A stretch of 39,978 bases of DNA, from contig CAYORK010000011.1 of NCBI GenBank assembly GCA_964406345.1, positions 1 through 39,978 of the forward strand, given 5' to 3'. The stretch is from SYAN01 sp964406345. Lineage in GTDB: Bacteria; Actinomycetota; Actinomycetes; Nanopelagicales; Nanopelagicaceae. The notes under the pieces were generated by a model, which ran no database searches, was not told where the DNA came from, and saw nothing but the letters and a program-made list of their open reading frames with translations. The translations under genes were made by a program, and so were the position numbers. Below, one piece after another: positions 8,379 through 16,548 of this stretch (positions are counted from its first letter, which is position 1; each line of letters begins with the position of its first letter).

Positions 8379-9572
8379 GTGACAAAGGCGAAGTTCGAGC
8401 GGACAAAACCGCACGTGAACATCGGCACCATCGGTCACATCGACCACGGTAAGACCACTCTTACTGCGGCGATCTCCAAAGTGCTCCACGACCGATACCC
8501 AGATGTGAACCCATTCACCCCATTCGATCAGATCGACAAGGCGCCAGAAGAGCGTCAGCGCGGTATCACTATCTCGATCGCACATATCGAGTACCAGACC
8601 GAGAAGCGCCACTACGCACACGTCGACTGCCCAGGCCACGCCGACTACATCAAGAACATGATCACCGGTGCGGCACAGATGGACGGAGCGATCCTCGTGG
8701 TCGCAGCGACCGATGGCCCAATGCCTCAGACCAAGGAGCACGTCCTCCTTGCTCGTCAGGTCGGCGTCCCATCGATCGTCGTCGCACTCAACAAGTCCGA
8801 CATGGTCGACGATGAGGACATCCTCATGCTCGTCGAGGAAGAAGTTCGCGACTTGCTCAAGAAGTATGAATTCCCTGGCGACACCACTCCGATCGTCCGA
8901 GTCTCCGCACTCAAGGCGCTCGAGGGTGATGTTGAGTGGGGCAACAAGTTGATGGATCTCATGAGCGCTGTCGATGAGTTCATCCCAACTCCTGCACGTG
9001 AGATCGACAAGCCATTCTTGATGCCAGTCGAAGACGTCTTCACCATCACTGGTCGTGGAACCGTCATCACCGGTCGTATCGAGCGCGGCATCGTCAAGGT
9101 CAACGAGGAAATCGAGATCGTCGGTATCCGACCAGATTCACAGAAGACTGTGGTCACCGGTGTCGAGATGTTCCGCAAGCTCCTCGATGAGGGTCAGGCT
9201 GGCGAGAACGTCGGTCTCCTCCTCCGTGGTCTCAAGCGTGAAGATGTCGAGCGCGGTCAGGTCTGCTGCAAGCCAGGCTCGATCACACCTCACACTGAAT
9301 TCGATGCATCGGTCTACATCCTTTCCAAGGATGAGGGCGGTCGTCACACCCCGTTCTTCAACAACTACCGTCCTCAGTTCTACTTCCGTACGACTGACGT
9401 GACCGGTGTTGTGACACTTCCAGCAGGCAAGGACATGGTCATGCCTGGCGACAACGTTGAGATCGCGGTTGCGTTGATCCAGCCGATCGCTATGGAAGAG
9501 GGTCTTCGTTTCGCTATCCGTGAAGGCGGTCGTACCGTCGGCGCAGGTCGCGTCACCAAGATCAAGAAGTAG
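8379..9572 (+). CDS. tuf: Translation elongation factor Tu
   Basis: 397 residues, standard length, with a GTG start at 8379 preceded by GAGGAAAG. EF-Tu delivers aminoacyl-tRNA to the ribosome. GTP-binding motifs are GHIDHGKTTL, DCPGHADYI and NKSD; domains II and III are complete, ending RVTKIKK. The NKSD form has Ser where many bacteria have Cys. The last codons and the stop are the first unit of a 14-bp tandem repeat that runs into the spacer. The S10 genes follow after a hairpin and an artefactual assembly gap. Confidence 0.98.
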   Translation: MTKAKFERTKPHVNIGTIGHIDHGKTTLTAAISKVLHDRYPDVNPFTPFDQIDKAPEERQRGITISIAHIEYQTEKRHYAHVDCPGHADYIKNMITGAAQMDGAILVVAATDGPMPQTKEHVLLARQVGVPSIVVALNKSDMVDDEDILMLVEEEVRDLLKKYEFPGDTTPIVRVSALKALEGDVEWGNKLMDLMSAVDEFIPTPAREIDKPFLMPVEDVFTITGRGTVITGRIERGIVKVNEEIEIVGIRPDSQKTVVTGVEMFRKLLDEGQAGENVGLLLRGLKREDVERGQVCCKPGSITPHTEFDASVYILSKDEGGRHTPFFNNYRPQFYFRTTDVTGVVTLPAGKDMVMPGDNVEIAVALIQPIAMEEGLRFAIREGGRTVGAGRVTKIKK

Positions 9573-9630
9573 GGATCAAGAAGTAGTGATCAAGAAGTAG
9601 GAATCAAGAACTAACTAGCAAGAAACTCGT
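9561..9630 (+). repeat. 14-bp tandem repeat over the 3' end of tuf
   Basis: The unit ATCAAGAAGTAGGG, which encodes the last residues IKK and the stop, recurs at 9561, 9575 and 9589. It continues in a decayed form at 9603 (ATCAAGAACTAACT) and weakly at 9617. Only the first copy is coding; the others lie in the spacer. Confidence 0.9.
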
Positions 9631-9667
9631 GTGAGCCGTCGGTGGGGTCGCAAGGCCCCACCGAATG
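9613..9667. repeat. 55-bp direct duplication, left flank of gap 2
   Basis: These 55 bases are identical to 9768-9822 on the other side of the N run. An exact 55-bp overlap at contig ends is what a de Bruijn assembler with k=55 leaves when contigs are scaffolded without merging. It should be read as one copy. Confidence 0.9.
9639..9664 (+). promoter_or_regulatory. Leader hairpin upstream of the S10 gene block
   Basis: TCGGTGGGG (9639-9647) pairs with CCCCACCGA (9656-9664) around an 8-base loop, and a G-U pair can extend it inward. The second assembled copy is at 9794-9819 and is probably the same sequence. No T-run follows, so this resembles a leader or processing structure ahead of rpsJ more than a full terminator. 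Autoregulation of S10 operons by L4 at such leaders is known in other bacteria; here it is inference. Confidence 0.5.
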
Positions 9668-9767
9668 NNNNNNNNNNNNNNNNNNNNNNNNNNNNNNNNN
9701 NNNNNNNNNNNNNNNNNNNNNNNNNNNNNNNNNNNNNNNNNNNNNNNNNNNNNNNNNNNNNNNNNNN
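9668..9767. other. Assembly gap (100 N), probably artefactual
   Basis: Exactly 100 N with identical 55-bp sequence on both flanks. The true sequence most likely has neither the gap nor the second copy, leaving a tuf-rpsJ spacer of about 170 bases. Confidence 0.95.
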
Positions 9768-9822
9768 AACTAGCAAGAAACTCGTGTGAGCCGTCGGTGG
9801 GGTCGCAAGGCCCCACCGAATG
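9768..9822. repeat. 55-bp direct duplication, right flank of gap 2
   Basis: Identical to 9613-9667; see the left copy. It includes the leader hairpin again. Confidence 0.9.
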
Positions 9823-9894
9823 GCCAGACCGAAAGGTCAAATACGAGCGAAAACCAGAAGTACGAGAAACGTAAAAGAAGCTAGAGGAGAAGAG

Positions 9895-10203
9895 ATGGCC
9901 GGACAGAAGATCCGCATCAGGCTCAAGGCGTACGACCATGAGGTGATCGACTCTTCCGCGAAGAAGATCGTGGAGACAGTCGAGCGCACCGGGGCGACCG
10001 TCGCGGGCCCAGTACCGCTGCCTACAGAGAAGAACGTGTACTGCGTCATCCGTTCTCCGCACAAGTACAAGGACAGTCGAGAGCACTTCGAGATGCGCAC
10101 CCATAAGCGCCTCATCGACATCATCGACCCGACACCAAAGACCGTTGACTCATTGATGCGCCTCGATCTCCCAGCGGGCGTCGACATCGAGATCAAGCTC
10201 TAA
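9895..10203 (+). CDS. rpsJ: 30S ribosomal protein S10
   Basis: 102 residues starting MAGQKIRIRLKAYDHEVID, the hallmark S10 N-terminus. The strong GAGGAGAAG just upstream fixes the ATG at 9895; upstream in-frame codons would add an unconserved extension. S10 is a 30S head protein and doubles as the antitermination partner NusE. It is the first gene of the S10 operon here, following the leader hairpin, with rplC 17 bases downstream. Confidence 0.98.
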   Translation: MAGQKIRIRLKAYDHEVIDSSAKKIVETVERTGATVAGPVPLPTEKNVYCVIRSPHKYKDSREHFEMRTHKRLIDIIDPTPKTVDSLMRLDLPAGVDIEIKL

Positions 10204-10220
10204 CGAAAGAGACCTGAAAA

Positions 10221-10913
10221 ATGAAAAACACTCAAGCACATAGCTCGGTGATCAAGGGGATCCTTGGCACCAAGCTCGGCATGACACAGGTCTTCGATGA
10301 GTCGAACAAGGTCATCCCAGTGACTGCGATCGAAGCAGGTCCATGTGTCATCACCCAGATCCGCACCCTCGAGAAGGATGGCTACGAGGCCGTTCAGCTC
10401 GCATTCGGTGCCGTCGATCCACGCAAGGTGGCTAAGCCTGAGGCTGGTCACTTCGCGAAGGCTGGCGTCACGCCACGCAGAGAGGTCGCTGAACTTCGCA
10501 CCTCCTCCGCCTCTACTTATTCCGTTGGCCAAGAGATCAAAGCCGACGTCTTCAATCCCGGTGACATCATCGACGCCACCGGCACATCACTCGGAAAGGG
10601 AACTGCTGGTGTCATGAAGCGCCACAACTTCCGCGGTTTCGGTGATGGTCACGGTGTCGAGCGAAAGCACCGCACTTCAGGTTCCATCGGTAACAGAACC
10701 ACCCCAGGCCGTGTCTTCAAGGGCAAGCGCATGATGGGTCGTATGGGTATCGAGACAGTGACCATGCAGAACCTCAAGGTGGTCAAGGTCGATGCAGAGA
10801 AGAACATCATCTTGGTCTCCGGGTCTCTTCCTGGTGCCATCGGTTCCACCGTCTTCTTGCGCACTGCGGTCAAGCATGTCGCAAGTGAGACCGTCAATAA
10901 GGCAGGTGCATGA
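10221..10913 (+). CDS. rplC: 50S ribosomal protein L3
   Basis: 230 residues, slightly longer than the family norm because of a short N-terminal lead before the conserved GILGTKLGMTQVF. The central loop that reaches towards the peptidyl-transferase centre (GTAGVMKRHNFRG) and the GNRTTPGRVFKGKRMMGRMG segment are intact. L3 starts 50S assembly. The stop overlaps the rplD start in TGATG, suggesting translational coupling. Confidence 0.97.
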   Translation: MKNTQAHSSVIKGILGTKLGMTQVFDESNKVIPVTAIEAGPCVITQIRTLEKDGYEAVQLAFGAVDPRKVAKPEAGHFAKAGVTPRREVAELRTSSASTYSVGQEIKADVFNPGDIIDATGTSLGKGTAGVMKRHNFRGFGDGHGVERKHRTSGSIGNRTTPGRVFKGKRMMGRMGIETVTMQNLKVVKVDAEKNIILVSGSLPGAIGSTVFLRTAVKHVASETVNKAGA

Positions 10914-11590
10914 TGTCTCTCTCCGTCGATATCAAGGACATCTCAGGTAAGAGCGCCGGAACGTTCGCGCTTCCTGCTGAGATCTTCGATGTCCAAGTCA
11001 ATGTGCCATTGATCCACCAGGTCGTGACTGCACAACTCGCAGCCGCTCGCCAAGGTTCACATAAGGCGAAGAACCGCGGTGAAGTCAGCGGTGGTGGAAA
11101 GAAGCCGTTCAAGCAGAAGGGAACTGGTCGCGCTCGTCAGGGTTCGACTCGTTCGCCGAATCAGCGTCACGGTGGTGTCGCTCATGGTCCAGTGCCACGT
11201 TCATATGATCAGCGCACACCGAAGAAGATGATCAAGGCTGCCCTCGCTGGCGTGCTCTCCGATCGTCAACGCCATGACCGGATCCATATCGTCGATGGCA
11301 TCACCAAGGCCGAGAACACCAAGAGCACTCTCGCTGCGGTCCGTCAGTTCACTGATCGCAAGCGTGCGTTGATCGTCCTCTCTCGTTCCGAGGAGAGCGC
11401 ATGGCTCAAGCTTCGCAACGTCGATGGCCTCCACCTGATCGCATCCGATCAGCTCAACGCCTATGACGTCGTGGTCGCTGATGATGTCGTCTTCTCACAT
11501 GATGCGATGAAGGAATTCGTCGCAGGTCCTACCAAGGGCAACACCGTCACTGCGGTCGCCCGTGAGAGTGAAGTCGGGGTGTCAGCATGA
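10913..11590 (+). CDS. rplD: 50S ribosomal protein L4
   Basis: 225 residues. The start is taken at ATG 10913, which overlaps the rplC stop (TGATG); an ATG three bases earlier would add one Met. The glycine-rich exit-tunnel loop (SGGGKKPFKQKGTGRARQ) is present. L4 lines the exit tunnel and in other bacteria represses the S10 operon. It overlaps rplW by ATGA. Confidence 0.97.
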   Translation: MSLSVDIKDISGKSAGTFALPAEIFDVQVNVPLIHQVVTAQLAAARQGSHKAKNRGEVSGGGKKPFKQKGTGRARQGSTRSPNQRHGGVAHGPVPRSYDQRTPKKMIKAALAGVLSDRQRHDRIHIVDGITKAENTKSTLAAVRQFTDRKRALIVLSRSEESAWLKLRNVDGLHLIASDQLNAYDVVVADDVVFSHDAMKEFVAGPTKGNTVTAVARESEVGVSA

Positions 11591-11880
11591 AGGATTACAG
11601 GGATGTCTTGATCGCTCCGGTCGTTTCGGAGAAGTCCTACGGACTACTCGATCAGAACAAGTACACCTTCCTGGTCGCACTCGATGCGAACAAGACCGAG
11701 ATCAAGATCGCGGTCGAGAAGATCTTCAAAGTCGAGGTGCTCAAGGTCAACACCATGAACCGTGAGGGCAAGACCAAGGTCACCCGATTTGGTAAGGGCA
11801 AGCGCAAGGACACCAAGCGTGCGATCGTCCAGGTCGCTGCCGGACAACGTATCGACATCTTCGGAGGACCTGTCGGCTAA
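11587..11880 (+). CDS. rplW: 50S ribosomal protein L23
   Basis: 97 residues, typical length, MKDYRDVLIAPVVSEKSY at the N-terminus. L23 lies at the tunnel exit and is the docking site for trigger factor and SRP. The start overlaps the rplD stop (ATGA), and rplB follows 33 bases later with its own GAGGAGAAG ribosome binding site. Confidence 0.97.
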   Translation: MKDYRDVLIAPVVSEKSYGLLDQNKYTFLVALDANKTEIKIAVEKIFKVEVLKVNTMNREGKTKVTRFGKGKRKDTKRAIVQVAAGQRIDIFGGPVG

Positions 11881-11913
11881 GGCCGATGGGATCTTCGATA
11901 AGAGGAGAAGAAA

Positions 11914-12747
11914 ATGGCACTGCGTAAGTACAAGCCACGGACACCGGGCACTCGTGAGAAGAGCGTCGCGGATTTCGCCGAGGTCACTCGTACCACTCCA
12001 GAGAAGTCGTTGATACGTCCGATCAACTCCAAGGGCGGCCGTAACGCCGCTGGTCGTATCACCACTCGTCACCAAGGTGGCGGACACAAGCGCGCCTACC
12101 GCGTCATCGATTTCGTACGAAATGACAAGGATGGCATCCCGGCGAAGGTCGCTCACATCGAGTACGACCCGAACCGCACCGCGCGTATCGCACTCTTGCA
12201 CTTCGCCGATGGTGAGAAGCGCTACATCATCGCGCCGAACAAACTCAATCAAGGTGACACTGTCGAGACAGGTGCTGCCGCTGACATCAAGCCAGGCAAC
12301 AACTTGCCTCTTCGCAACATCCCGGTCGGTACCGTGATCCACGCTGTAGAGGTACGTCCTGGTGGCGGAGCGAAGCTCGCTCGTAGCGCCGGAACCTCGA
12401 TCCAGTTGGTCGCTAAGGATGGACCGTACGCACAACTTCGTATGCCATCTGGCGAGATCCGAAACGTCGATGTCCGTTGCCGCGCAACGGTCGGCGAGGT
12501 CGGAAACGCAGAACAATCGAACATCTCGCTCGGAAAGGCTGGCCGTTCCCGTTGGAAGGGACGCCGTCCGACCGTCCGTGGTGTCGTCATGAACCCTGTC
12601 GATCACCCACATGGTGGTGGTGAAGGAAAGACCTCTGGTGGTCGCCATCCTGTCTCACCATGGGGCAAGCCTGAATCTCGCACTCGCAAGAAGAAGGCAT
12701 CCGACAACCTCATCGTCCGTCGTCGTCCATCCAACAAGGCCCGCTAA
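11914..12747 (+). CDS. rplB: 50S ribosomal protein L2
   Basis: 277 residues, standard length, MALRKYKPRTPGTR at the N-terminus. L2 is a primary 23S binder required for subunit association and peptidyl transfer. The conserved C-terminal segment NPVDHPHGGGEGKTSGGRHP, with its essential histidine, is present. Purine-rich AGGAGAAG precedes the ATG. rpsS follows 9 bases downstream. Confidence 0.98.
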   Translation: MALRKYKPRTPGTREKSVADFAEVTRTTPEKSLIRPINSKGGRNAAGRITTRHQGGGHKRAYRVIDFVRNDKDGIPAKVAHIEYDPNRTARIALLHFADGEKRYIIAPNKLNQGDTVETGAAADIKPGNNLPLRNIPVGTVIHAVEVRPGGGAKLARSAGTSIQLVAKDGPYAQLRMPSGEIRNVDVRCRATVGEVGNAEQSNISLGKAGRSRWKGRRPTVRGVVMNPVDHPHGGGEGKTSGGRHPVSPWGKPESRTRKKKASDNLIVRRRPSNKAR

Positions 12748-12756
12748 GGAGAGCGC

Positions 12757-13038
12757 ATGTCACGAAGTCTTAAGAAGGGTCCTTTCGTGGACGCTCACCT
12801 TGCCAAGAAGGTGGATGAGCAGAACGAGAAGAACACCAAGAGTGTGATCAAGACCTGGTCACGCCGTTCCACGATCACGCCATCGATGATCGGTCACACC
12901 ATTGCGGTCCATGATGGCCGTAAGCATGTGCCCGTCTTCATCACTGAGGCGATGATCGGTCACAAGCTCGGTGAGTTCGCACCGACTCGTACCTTCAAGG
13001 GTCACGTCAAGACCGATGGGAGAGCGAAAGTTGGCTAA
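12757..13038 (+). CDS. rpsS: 30S ribosomal protein S19
   Basis: 93 residues, full length, MSRSLKKGPFVDAHL at the N-terminus. S19 forms the head complex with S13 and contacts the A-site tRNA. AAGGAGAGC lies in the 9-base spacer before the ATG. The 3' end overlaps the start of rplV by 8 bases. Confidence 0.98.
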   Translation: MSRSLKKGPFVDAHLAKKVDEQNEKNTKSVIKTWSRRSTITPSMIGHTIAVHDGRKHVPVFITEAMIGHKLGEFAPTRTFKGHVKTDGRAKVG

Positions 13039-13519
13039 TAACAACGCAATCGTCGCAACCGCCAAGGCACGCAGCCTTCGCGTCACACCCCAGAAGGCTC
13101 GTCGCGTGGTCAACATGATCCGTGGCGCACGTCTTGATGAGGCGCTCAACATCTGCAAGTTCTCACCACAGGTCGCGGTGAGCGAGGACCTCTACTCCTT
13201 GCTCAACTCTGCCTTCGCCAATGCGAAGCAGAAGAACCCGAACATCCGTGATGCCAAGGAACTCTGGGTCGCAGAGGCACTCGTCGATGAGGGCTTCACC
13301 ATGAAGCGCTATCGCCCACGTGCTCAAGGTCGTGGCTATCAGATCCTCAAGCGTTCGAGCCAGATCTCGGTCGTGATCTCGGATGACAGGAACTACCGAT
13401 CACACGGTCCTTCGAAGGGTGGCAAGAAGCCAGTCGCGCAGGCACCAGCAGATAACGCAGCAGATACAGCCACGGTCACCAAGACCGAAGAGGCAAACGG
13501 AGAGGGAGGTGCGGAGTAA
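13031..13519 (+). CDS. rplV: 50S ribosomal protein L22 (TTG start)
   Basis: 162 residues when started at TTG 13031, giving ANNNAIVATAKARSLRVTP. GGGAG lies 8 bases before this TTG, while in-frame ATGs at 13016 and 12971 would extend the protein inside rpsS without conserved residues. The core to about residue 110 is normal L22, whose long loop forms part of the exit-tunnel constriction. The last 40 residues are an Ala/Glu/Thr-rich acidic tail, common in actinobacteria. It overlaps rpsS by 8 bases and abuts rpsC. Confidence 0.93.
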   Translation: MANNNAIVATAKARSLRVTPQKARRVVNMIRGARLDEALNICKFSPQVAVSEDLYSLLNSAFANAKQKNPNIRDAKELWVAEALVDEGFTMKRYRPRAQGRGYQILKRSSQISVVISDDRNYRSHGPSKGGKKPVAQAPADNAADTATVTKTEEANGEGGAE

Positions 13520-14350
13520 ATGGGTCAGAAGATCAACCCCCACGGCTTCCGTCTCGGTATCACCACTGAGTACAAGTCTCGTTGGTATGCAGAGAAGCTC
13601 TACAAGGATTACGTCAAAGAAGACGTCATGATCCGCAAGATGATGCACCAGAAGATGGAACGTGCTGGCGTATCGCGGATCGAGATCGAGCGCACACGTG
13701 AGAAGGTCCGTATCGACCTCCACACCGCTCGCCCTGGCATCGTCATCGGACGTCGCGGCACCGAAGCGGACAAGCTCCGTCTCGACCTCGAGAAGCTGAC
13801 CGGCAAGCAGGTCCAGCTCAACATCTTGGAAGTGAAGAACGCTGAGATCGACGCACAGCTCGTCGCACAAGGTGTCGCAGAGCAGCTCGCTGCTCGTGTC
13901 TCCTTCCGTCGCGCGATGCGTAAGGCGATGCAGACTGCGTTCAAGGCAGGCGCGAAGGGCATCCGTATCCAGTGCGGTGGTCGACTTGGTGGCGCTGAGA
14001 TGTCGCGCTCTGAGTTCTATCGTGAAGGACGCGTCCCGTTGCACACGTTGCGTGCCGATATCGATTATGGATTCCACGAAGCTCACACCACCTTCGGTCG
14101 CATCGGCGTGAAGGTATGGATCTACAAGGGTGAAGTGGTCGAGTCCCGCGCAGAGCGTGAGGCACAGGCGCTCGCTCAAGCGAAGGCTGCACGCGATCAA
14201 CGCGCTGCACGCACTCAGCGTCCACGTCAGCCAAAGGGCGAAGTGACCGTCACTCAAGGTGAGGCGACAGTCGCAGCTCCAGTCGAAACCGCAGCACCAG
14301 TTGCAGTCGAGACTCCGGTTGAGACTCCAGCACAAGAGGGAGGCGAGTAG
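13520..14350 (+). CDS. rpsC: 30S ribosomal protein S3
   Basis: 276 residues. The start MGQKINPHGFRLGI immediately follows the rplV stop. The KH domain with its GxxG-type turn (IVIGRRGTEADKL) and the C-terminal domain are complete. S3 guards mRNA entry and has helicase activity. From about residue 215 there is an extended low-complexity tail rich in Gln, Glu, Val and Pro, longer than in E. coli S3 and common in actinobacteria. rplP follows after 2 bases. Confidence 0.97.
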   Translation: MGQKINPHGFRLGITTEYKSRWYAEKLYKDYVKEDVMIRKMMHQKMERAGVSRIEIERTREKVRIDLHTARPGIVIGRRGTEADKLRLDLEKLTGKQVQLNILEVKNAEIDAQLVAQGVAEQLAARVSFRRAMRKAMQTAFKAGAKGIRIQCGGRLGGAEMSRSEFYREGRVPLHTLRADIDYGFHEAHTTFGRIGVKVWIYKGEVVESRAEREAQALAQAKAARDQRAARTQRPRQPKGEVTVTQGEATVAAPVETAAPVAVETPVETPAQEGGE

Positions 14351-14352
14351 CG

Positions 14353-14766
14353 ATGTTGGTACCTCGCAAGATCAAGCACCGTAAACAACATCACCCGAAG
14401 CGCAGCGGTAAGGCGAAGGGCGGAACGACTCCGGCTTTCGGCGACTACGGCATCCAAGCGCTCGAGGGTGGCTACGTCACCAACCGACAGATCGAGGCAG
14501 CGCGTATCGCGATGACTCGTTACATCAAGCGTGGTGGAAAGGTCTGGATCAACATATTCCCGGATCGTCCATTGACCAAGAAGCCAGCCGAGACTCGTAT
14601 GGGTTCCGGTAAGGGATCTCCAGAATGGTGGATCGCGAACATCAAGCCGGGTCGCGTCATGTTCGAGATCTCAGGCGTCACCGAAGACATCGCTAATGCG
14701 GCGATGACCCGTGCTATTCACAAACTTCCTGTGAAGTGCCGCGTCGTCCGTCGTGAGGAGGCATAA
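14353..14766 (+). CDS. rplP: 50S ribosomal protein L16
   Basis: 137 residues, full length, MLVPRKIKHRKQHHPKRSGK at the N-terminus. L16 organises the A-site tRNA region of the 50S subunit. The conserved MGSGKGSPEWWIANIKPGR segment is present. It is packed 2 bases after rpsC and 3 bases before rpmC; the GTGAGGAGG at its own 3' end can serve as ribosome binding site for rpmC. Confidence 0.98.
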   Translation: MLVPRKIKHRKQHHPKRSGKAKGGTTPAFGDYGIQALEGGYVTNRQIEAARIAMTRYIKRGGKVWINIFPDRPLTKKPAETRMGSGKGSPEWWIANIKPGRVMFEISGVTEDIANAAMTRAIHKLPVKCRVVRREEA

Positions 14767-14769
14767 GAC

Positions 14770-14988
14770 ATGGCCAAGATCGAAAGTGCTGAAGAGCTAC
14801 GAGCTCTTCCAGTCGAGGAGTTGCAGGAGAAGGTGAAGAACCTCAAGGAGGAACTCTTCAATCTCCGCTTCCAAGCTGCCACCGGACAACTCGAGAGCCA
14901 CGGTCGACTCGGCGCAGTCCGCAAGGAGATCGCACGGATCTACACAATCCTCAGAGAACGCGAGTTGGGTATCGGAGGTGCTGCATGA
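14770..14988 (+). CDS. rpmC: 50S ribosomal protein L29
   Basis: 72 residues, the usual small coiled-coil hairpin protein near the tunnel exit. The conserved LKEELFNLRFQAATGQLE is visible in the middle. The ATG at 14770 follows a strong GAGGAGG inside the end of rplP. The stop overlaps the rpsQ start (ATGA). Confidence 0.97.
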   Translation: MAKIESAEELRALPVEELQEKVKNLKEELFNLRFQAATGQLESHGRLGAVRKEIARIYTILRERELGIGGAA

Positions 14989-15257
14989 GCACGAACAACA
15001 CCGAAGCCCGCGGGTTTCGCAAGGTAAGAGAAGGAATCGTGGTCTCAGACAAGATGGACAAGACCGTGGTGGTCTTGGTCGAGGATCGTGCTGCGCACAG
15101 CCTCTACGCCAAAGTCATGACCAAGAGCAAGAAGTTCAAGGCTCACGACGAGTCGAACTCCGCCGGTATCGGCGATCGTGTACGGATCATGGAAGTCCGT
15201 CCGATCTCCGCGACCAAGCGTTGGCGAGTCGTCGAGATCCTCGAGAAGGCCAAGTAG
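14985..15257 (+). CDS. rpsQ: 30S ribosomal protein S17
   Basis: 90 residues, normal length. After a 17-residue lead it shows the S17 signature GIVVSDKMDKTVVVLVE and an OB-fold layout. S17 is a primary 16S binder. It is translationally coupled to rpmC by ATGA overlap and ends TAG, 25 bases before rplN. Confidence 0.97.
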   Translation: MSTNNTEARGFRKVREGIVVSDKMDKTVVVLVEDRAAHSLYAKVMTKSKKFKAHDESNSAGIGDRVRIMEVRPISATKRWRVVEILEKAK

Positions 15258-15282
15258 GAACCGAGAGAAGGAATAGAGAAAG

Positions 15283-15651
15283 ATGATTCAACAAGAATCT
15301 CGTCTTCGCGTAGCCGACAACACCGGCGCACGCGAGTTGCTCTGCATCCGAGTCCTCGGTGGCACGAAGCGACGTTATGCCGGCATCGGTGACGTCATCG
15401 TCTGCTCGGTCAAGGATGCGATCCCAGGTGGACAGGTGAAGAAGGGTGATGTGGTCAAGGCCGTCATCGTCCGTACCGTCAAGGAGAACCGTCGCGCCGA
15501 TGGGAGTTACATCAAGTTCGATGAGAACGCCGCAGTGATCATCAAGGATGATCTCGAACCACGTGGCACACGTATCTTCGGACCAGTCGCTCGTGAACTT
15601 CGTGACAAGCGTTTCATGAAGATCATCTCGTTAGCTCCGGAGGTGCTCTAG
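15283..15651 (+). CDS. rplN: 50S ribosomal protein L14
   Basis: 122 residues, exactly the family length, MIQQESRLRVADNTGARELL at the N-terminus. L14 takes part in intersubunit bridges and is the docking site of the silencing factor RsfS. GAGAGAAGG precedes it as ribosome binding site. It marks the start of the spc part of the block; rplX begins directly after its stop codon. Confidence 0.98.
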   Translation: MIQQESRLRVADNTGARELLCIRVLGGTKRRYAGIGDVIVCSVKDAIPGGQVKKGDVVKAVIVRTVKENRRADGSYIKFDENAAVIIKDDLEPRGTRIFGPVARELRDKRFMKIISLAPEVL

Positions 15652-15969
15652 ATGGCCCGAATCAAGAAAGGTGATCGCGTACTCGTGATCGCAGGTAAGG
15701 ACAAGGGGATCACCGGAACGGTGCTCAAGGTCGACCTGAAGAAGAATCGCGTGATCGTCGAAGGCGTCAATCGCGTCAAGAAGCACACCAAGGAGAGCAC
15801 CACCGACCGTGGTGTGAAGACTGGTGGCATCCTGACCGTCGAAGCCGCGATCCATTACTCGAACGTGATGCTCCTCGATGAGGAGAACCAAGCGACACGT
15901 ATCGGCGTGAAGAAGGACGATGAAGGTAAGAACGTCCGCATCTCACGACGTACTGGGAAGGAGATCTAG
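15652..15969 (+). CDS. rplX: 50S ribosomal protein L24
   Basis: 105 residues, full length, with the KOW motif near the N-terminus (KKGDRVLVIAGKDKGITG). L24 is an early 50S assembly initiator. The start codon directly follows the rplN TAG, and CGGAGG within rplN supplies the ribosome binding site. rplE follows after 3 bases. Confidence 0.97.
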   Translation: MARIKKGDRVLVIAGKDKGITGTVLKVDLKKNRVIVEGVNRVKKHTKESTTDRGVKTGGILTVEAAIHYSNVMLLDEENQATRIGVKKDDEGKNVRISRRTGKEI

Positions 15970-15972
15970 TCC

Positions 15973-16530
15973 ATGACTACTGCAACCGCACCGCGTCTGA
16001 AGGCGCGATACAAGGAGCAGGTCTCCCCGCAGCTCAAGGGGGAGTTCGGTTACTCCAACTTCATGCAGATCCCGACCGTGGCGAAGATCGTCATCAACAT
16101 GGGAGTTGGCGAAGCTGCCAAGGATTCCAAGTTGATCGAAGGCGCAGTCCGCGACCTCGCGTTGATCACCGGCCAAAAGCCAGTCGTGACAAAGGCGAAG
16201 AAGTCGATCGCTAACTTCAAACTCCGTGAGGGCATGCCGATCGGTGCGCACGTCACTCTCCGTGGCGATCGCATGTGGGAGTTCCTCGACAGATTGCTCT
16301 CCGTCTCGCTCCCTCGTATCCGTGACTTCCGTGGTCTCTCACCGAAGCAATTCGATGGCAAGGGCAACTACACCTTCGGTGTATCCGAGCAGGTCGTATT
16401 CGCTGAGATCCCACAAGACAAGATCGATCGCGTCCGCGGCATGGACATCACGATCGTAACGACAGCCAAGAATGACGATGAAGGTCGCGCTCTGCTTCGC
16501 GCGCTCGGATTCCCATTCGCAGAGAAGTAA
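15973..16530 (+). CDS. rplE: 50S ribosomal protein L5
   Basis: 185 residues, normal for actinobacteria. L5 binds 5S rRNA and contacts P-site tRNA. The signature KIVINMGVGEAAKDSK and the GLSPKQFDGKGNYTFGV stretch are present. GGGAAGGAG at the end of rplX is the ribosome binding site. rpsN follows 18 bases later. Confidence 0.98.
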   Translation: MTTATAPRLKARYKEQVSPQLKGEFGYSNFMQIPTVAKIVINMGVGEAAKDSKLIEGAVRDLALITGQKPVVTKAKKSIANFKLREGMPIGAHVTLRGDRMWEFLDRLLSVSLPRIRDFRGLSPKQFDGKGNYTFGVSEQVVFAEIPQDKIDRVRGMDITIVTTAKNDDEGRALLRALGFPFAEK

Positions 16531-16548
16531 GCCGGGGAGAGAAAGAGA

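Noticed and set aside
11644..12648. 334-codon open frame antisense to rplW and rplB
   Set aside because: Open antisense frames are common opposite codon-biased ribosomal genes. There is no ribosome binding site or recognisable domain.
13400..14335. 311-codon open frame antisense to rplV and rpsC
   Set aside because: It is a shadow of the coding strand, with odd composition (many Cys, Leu, Asp) and no start signals.
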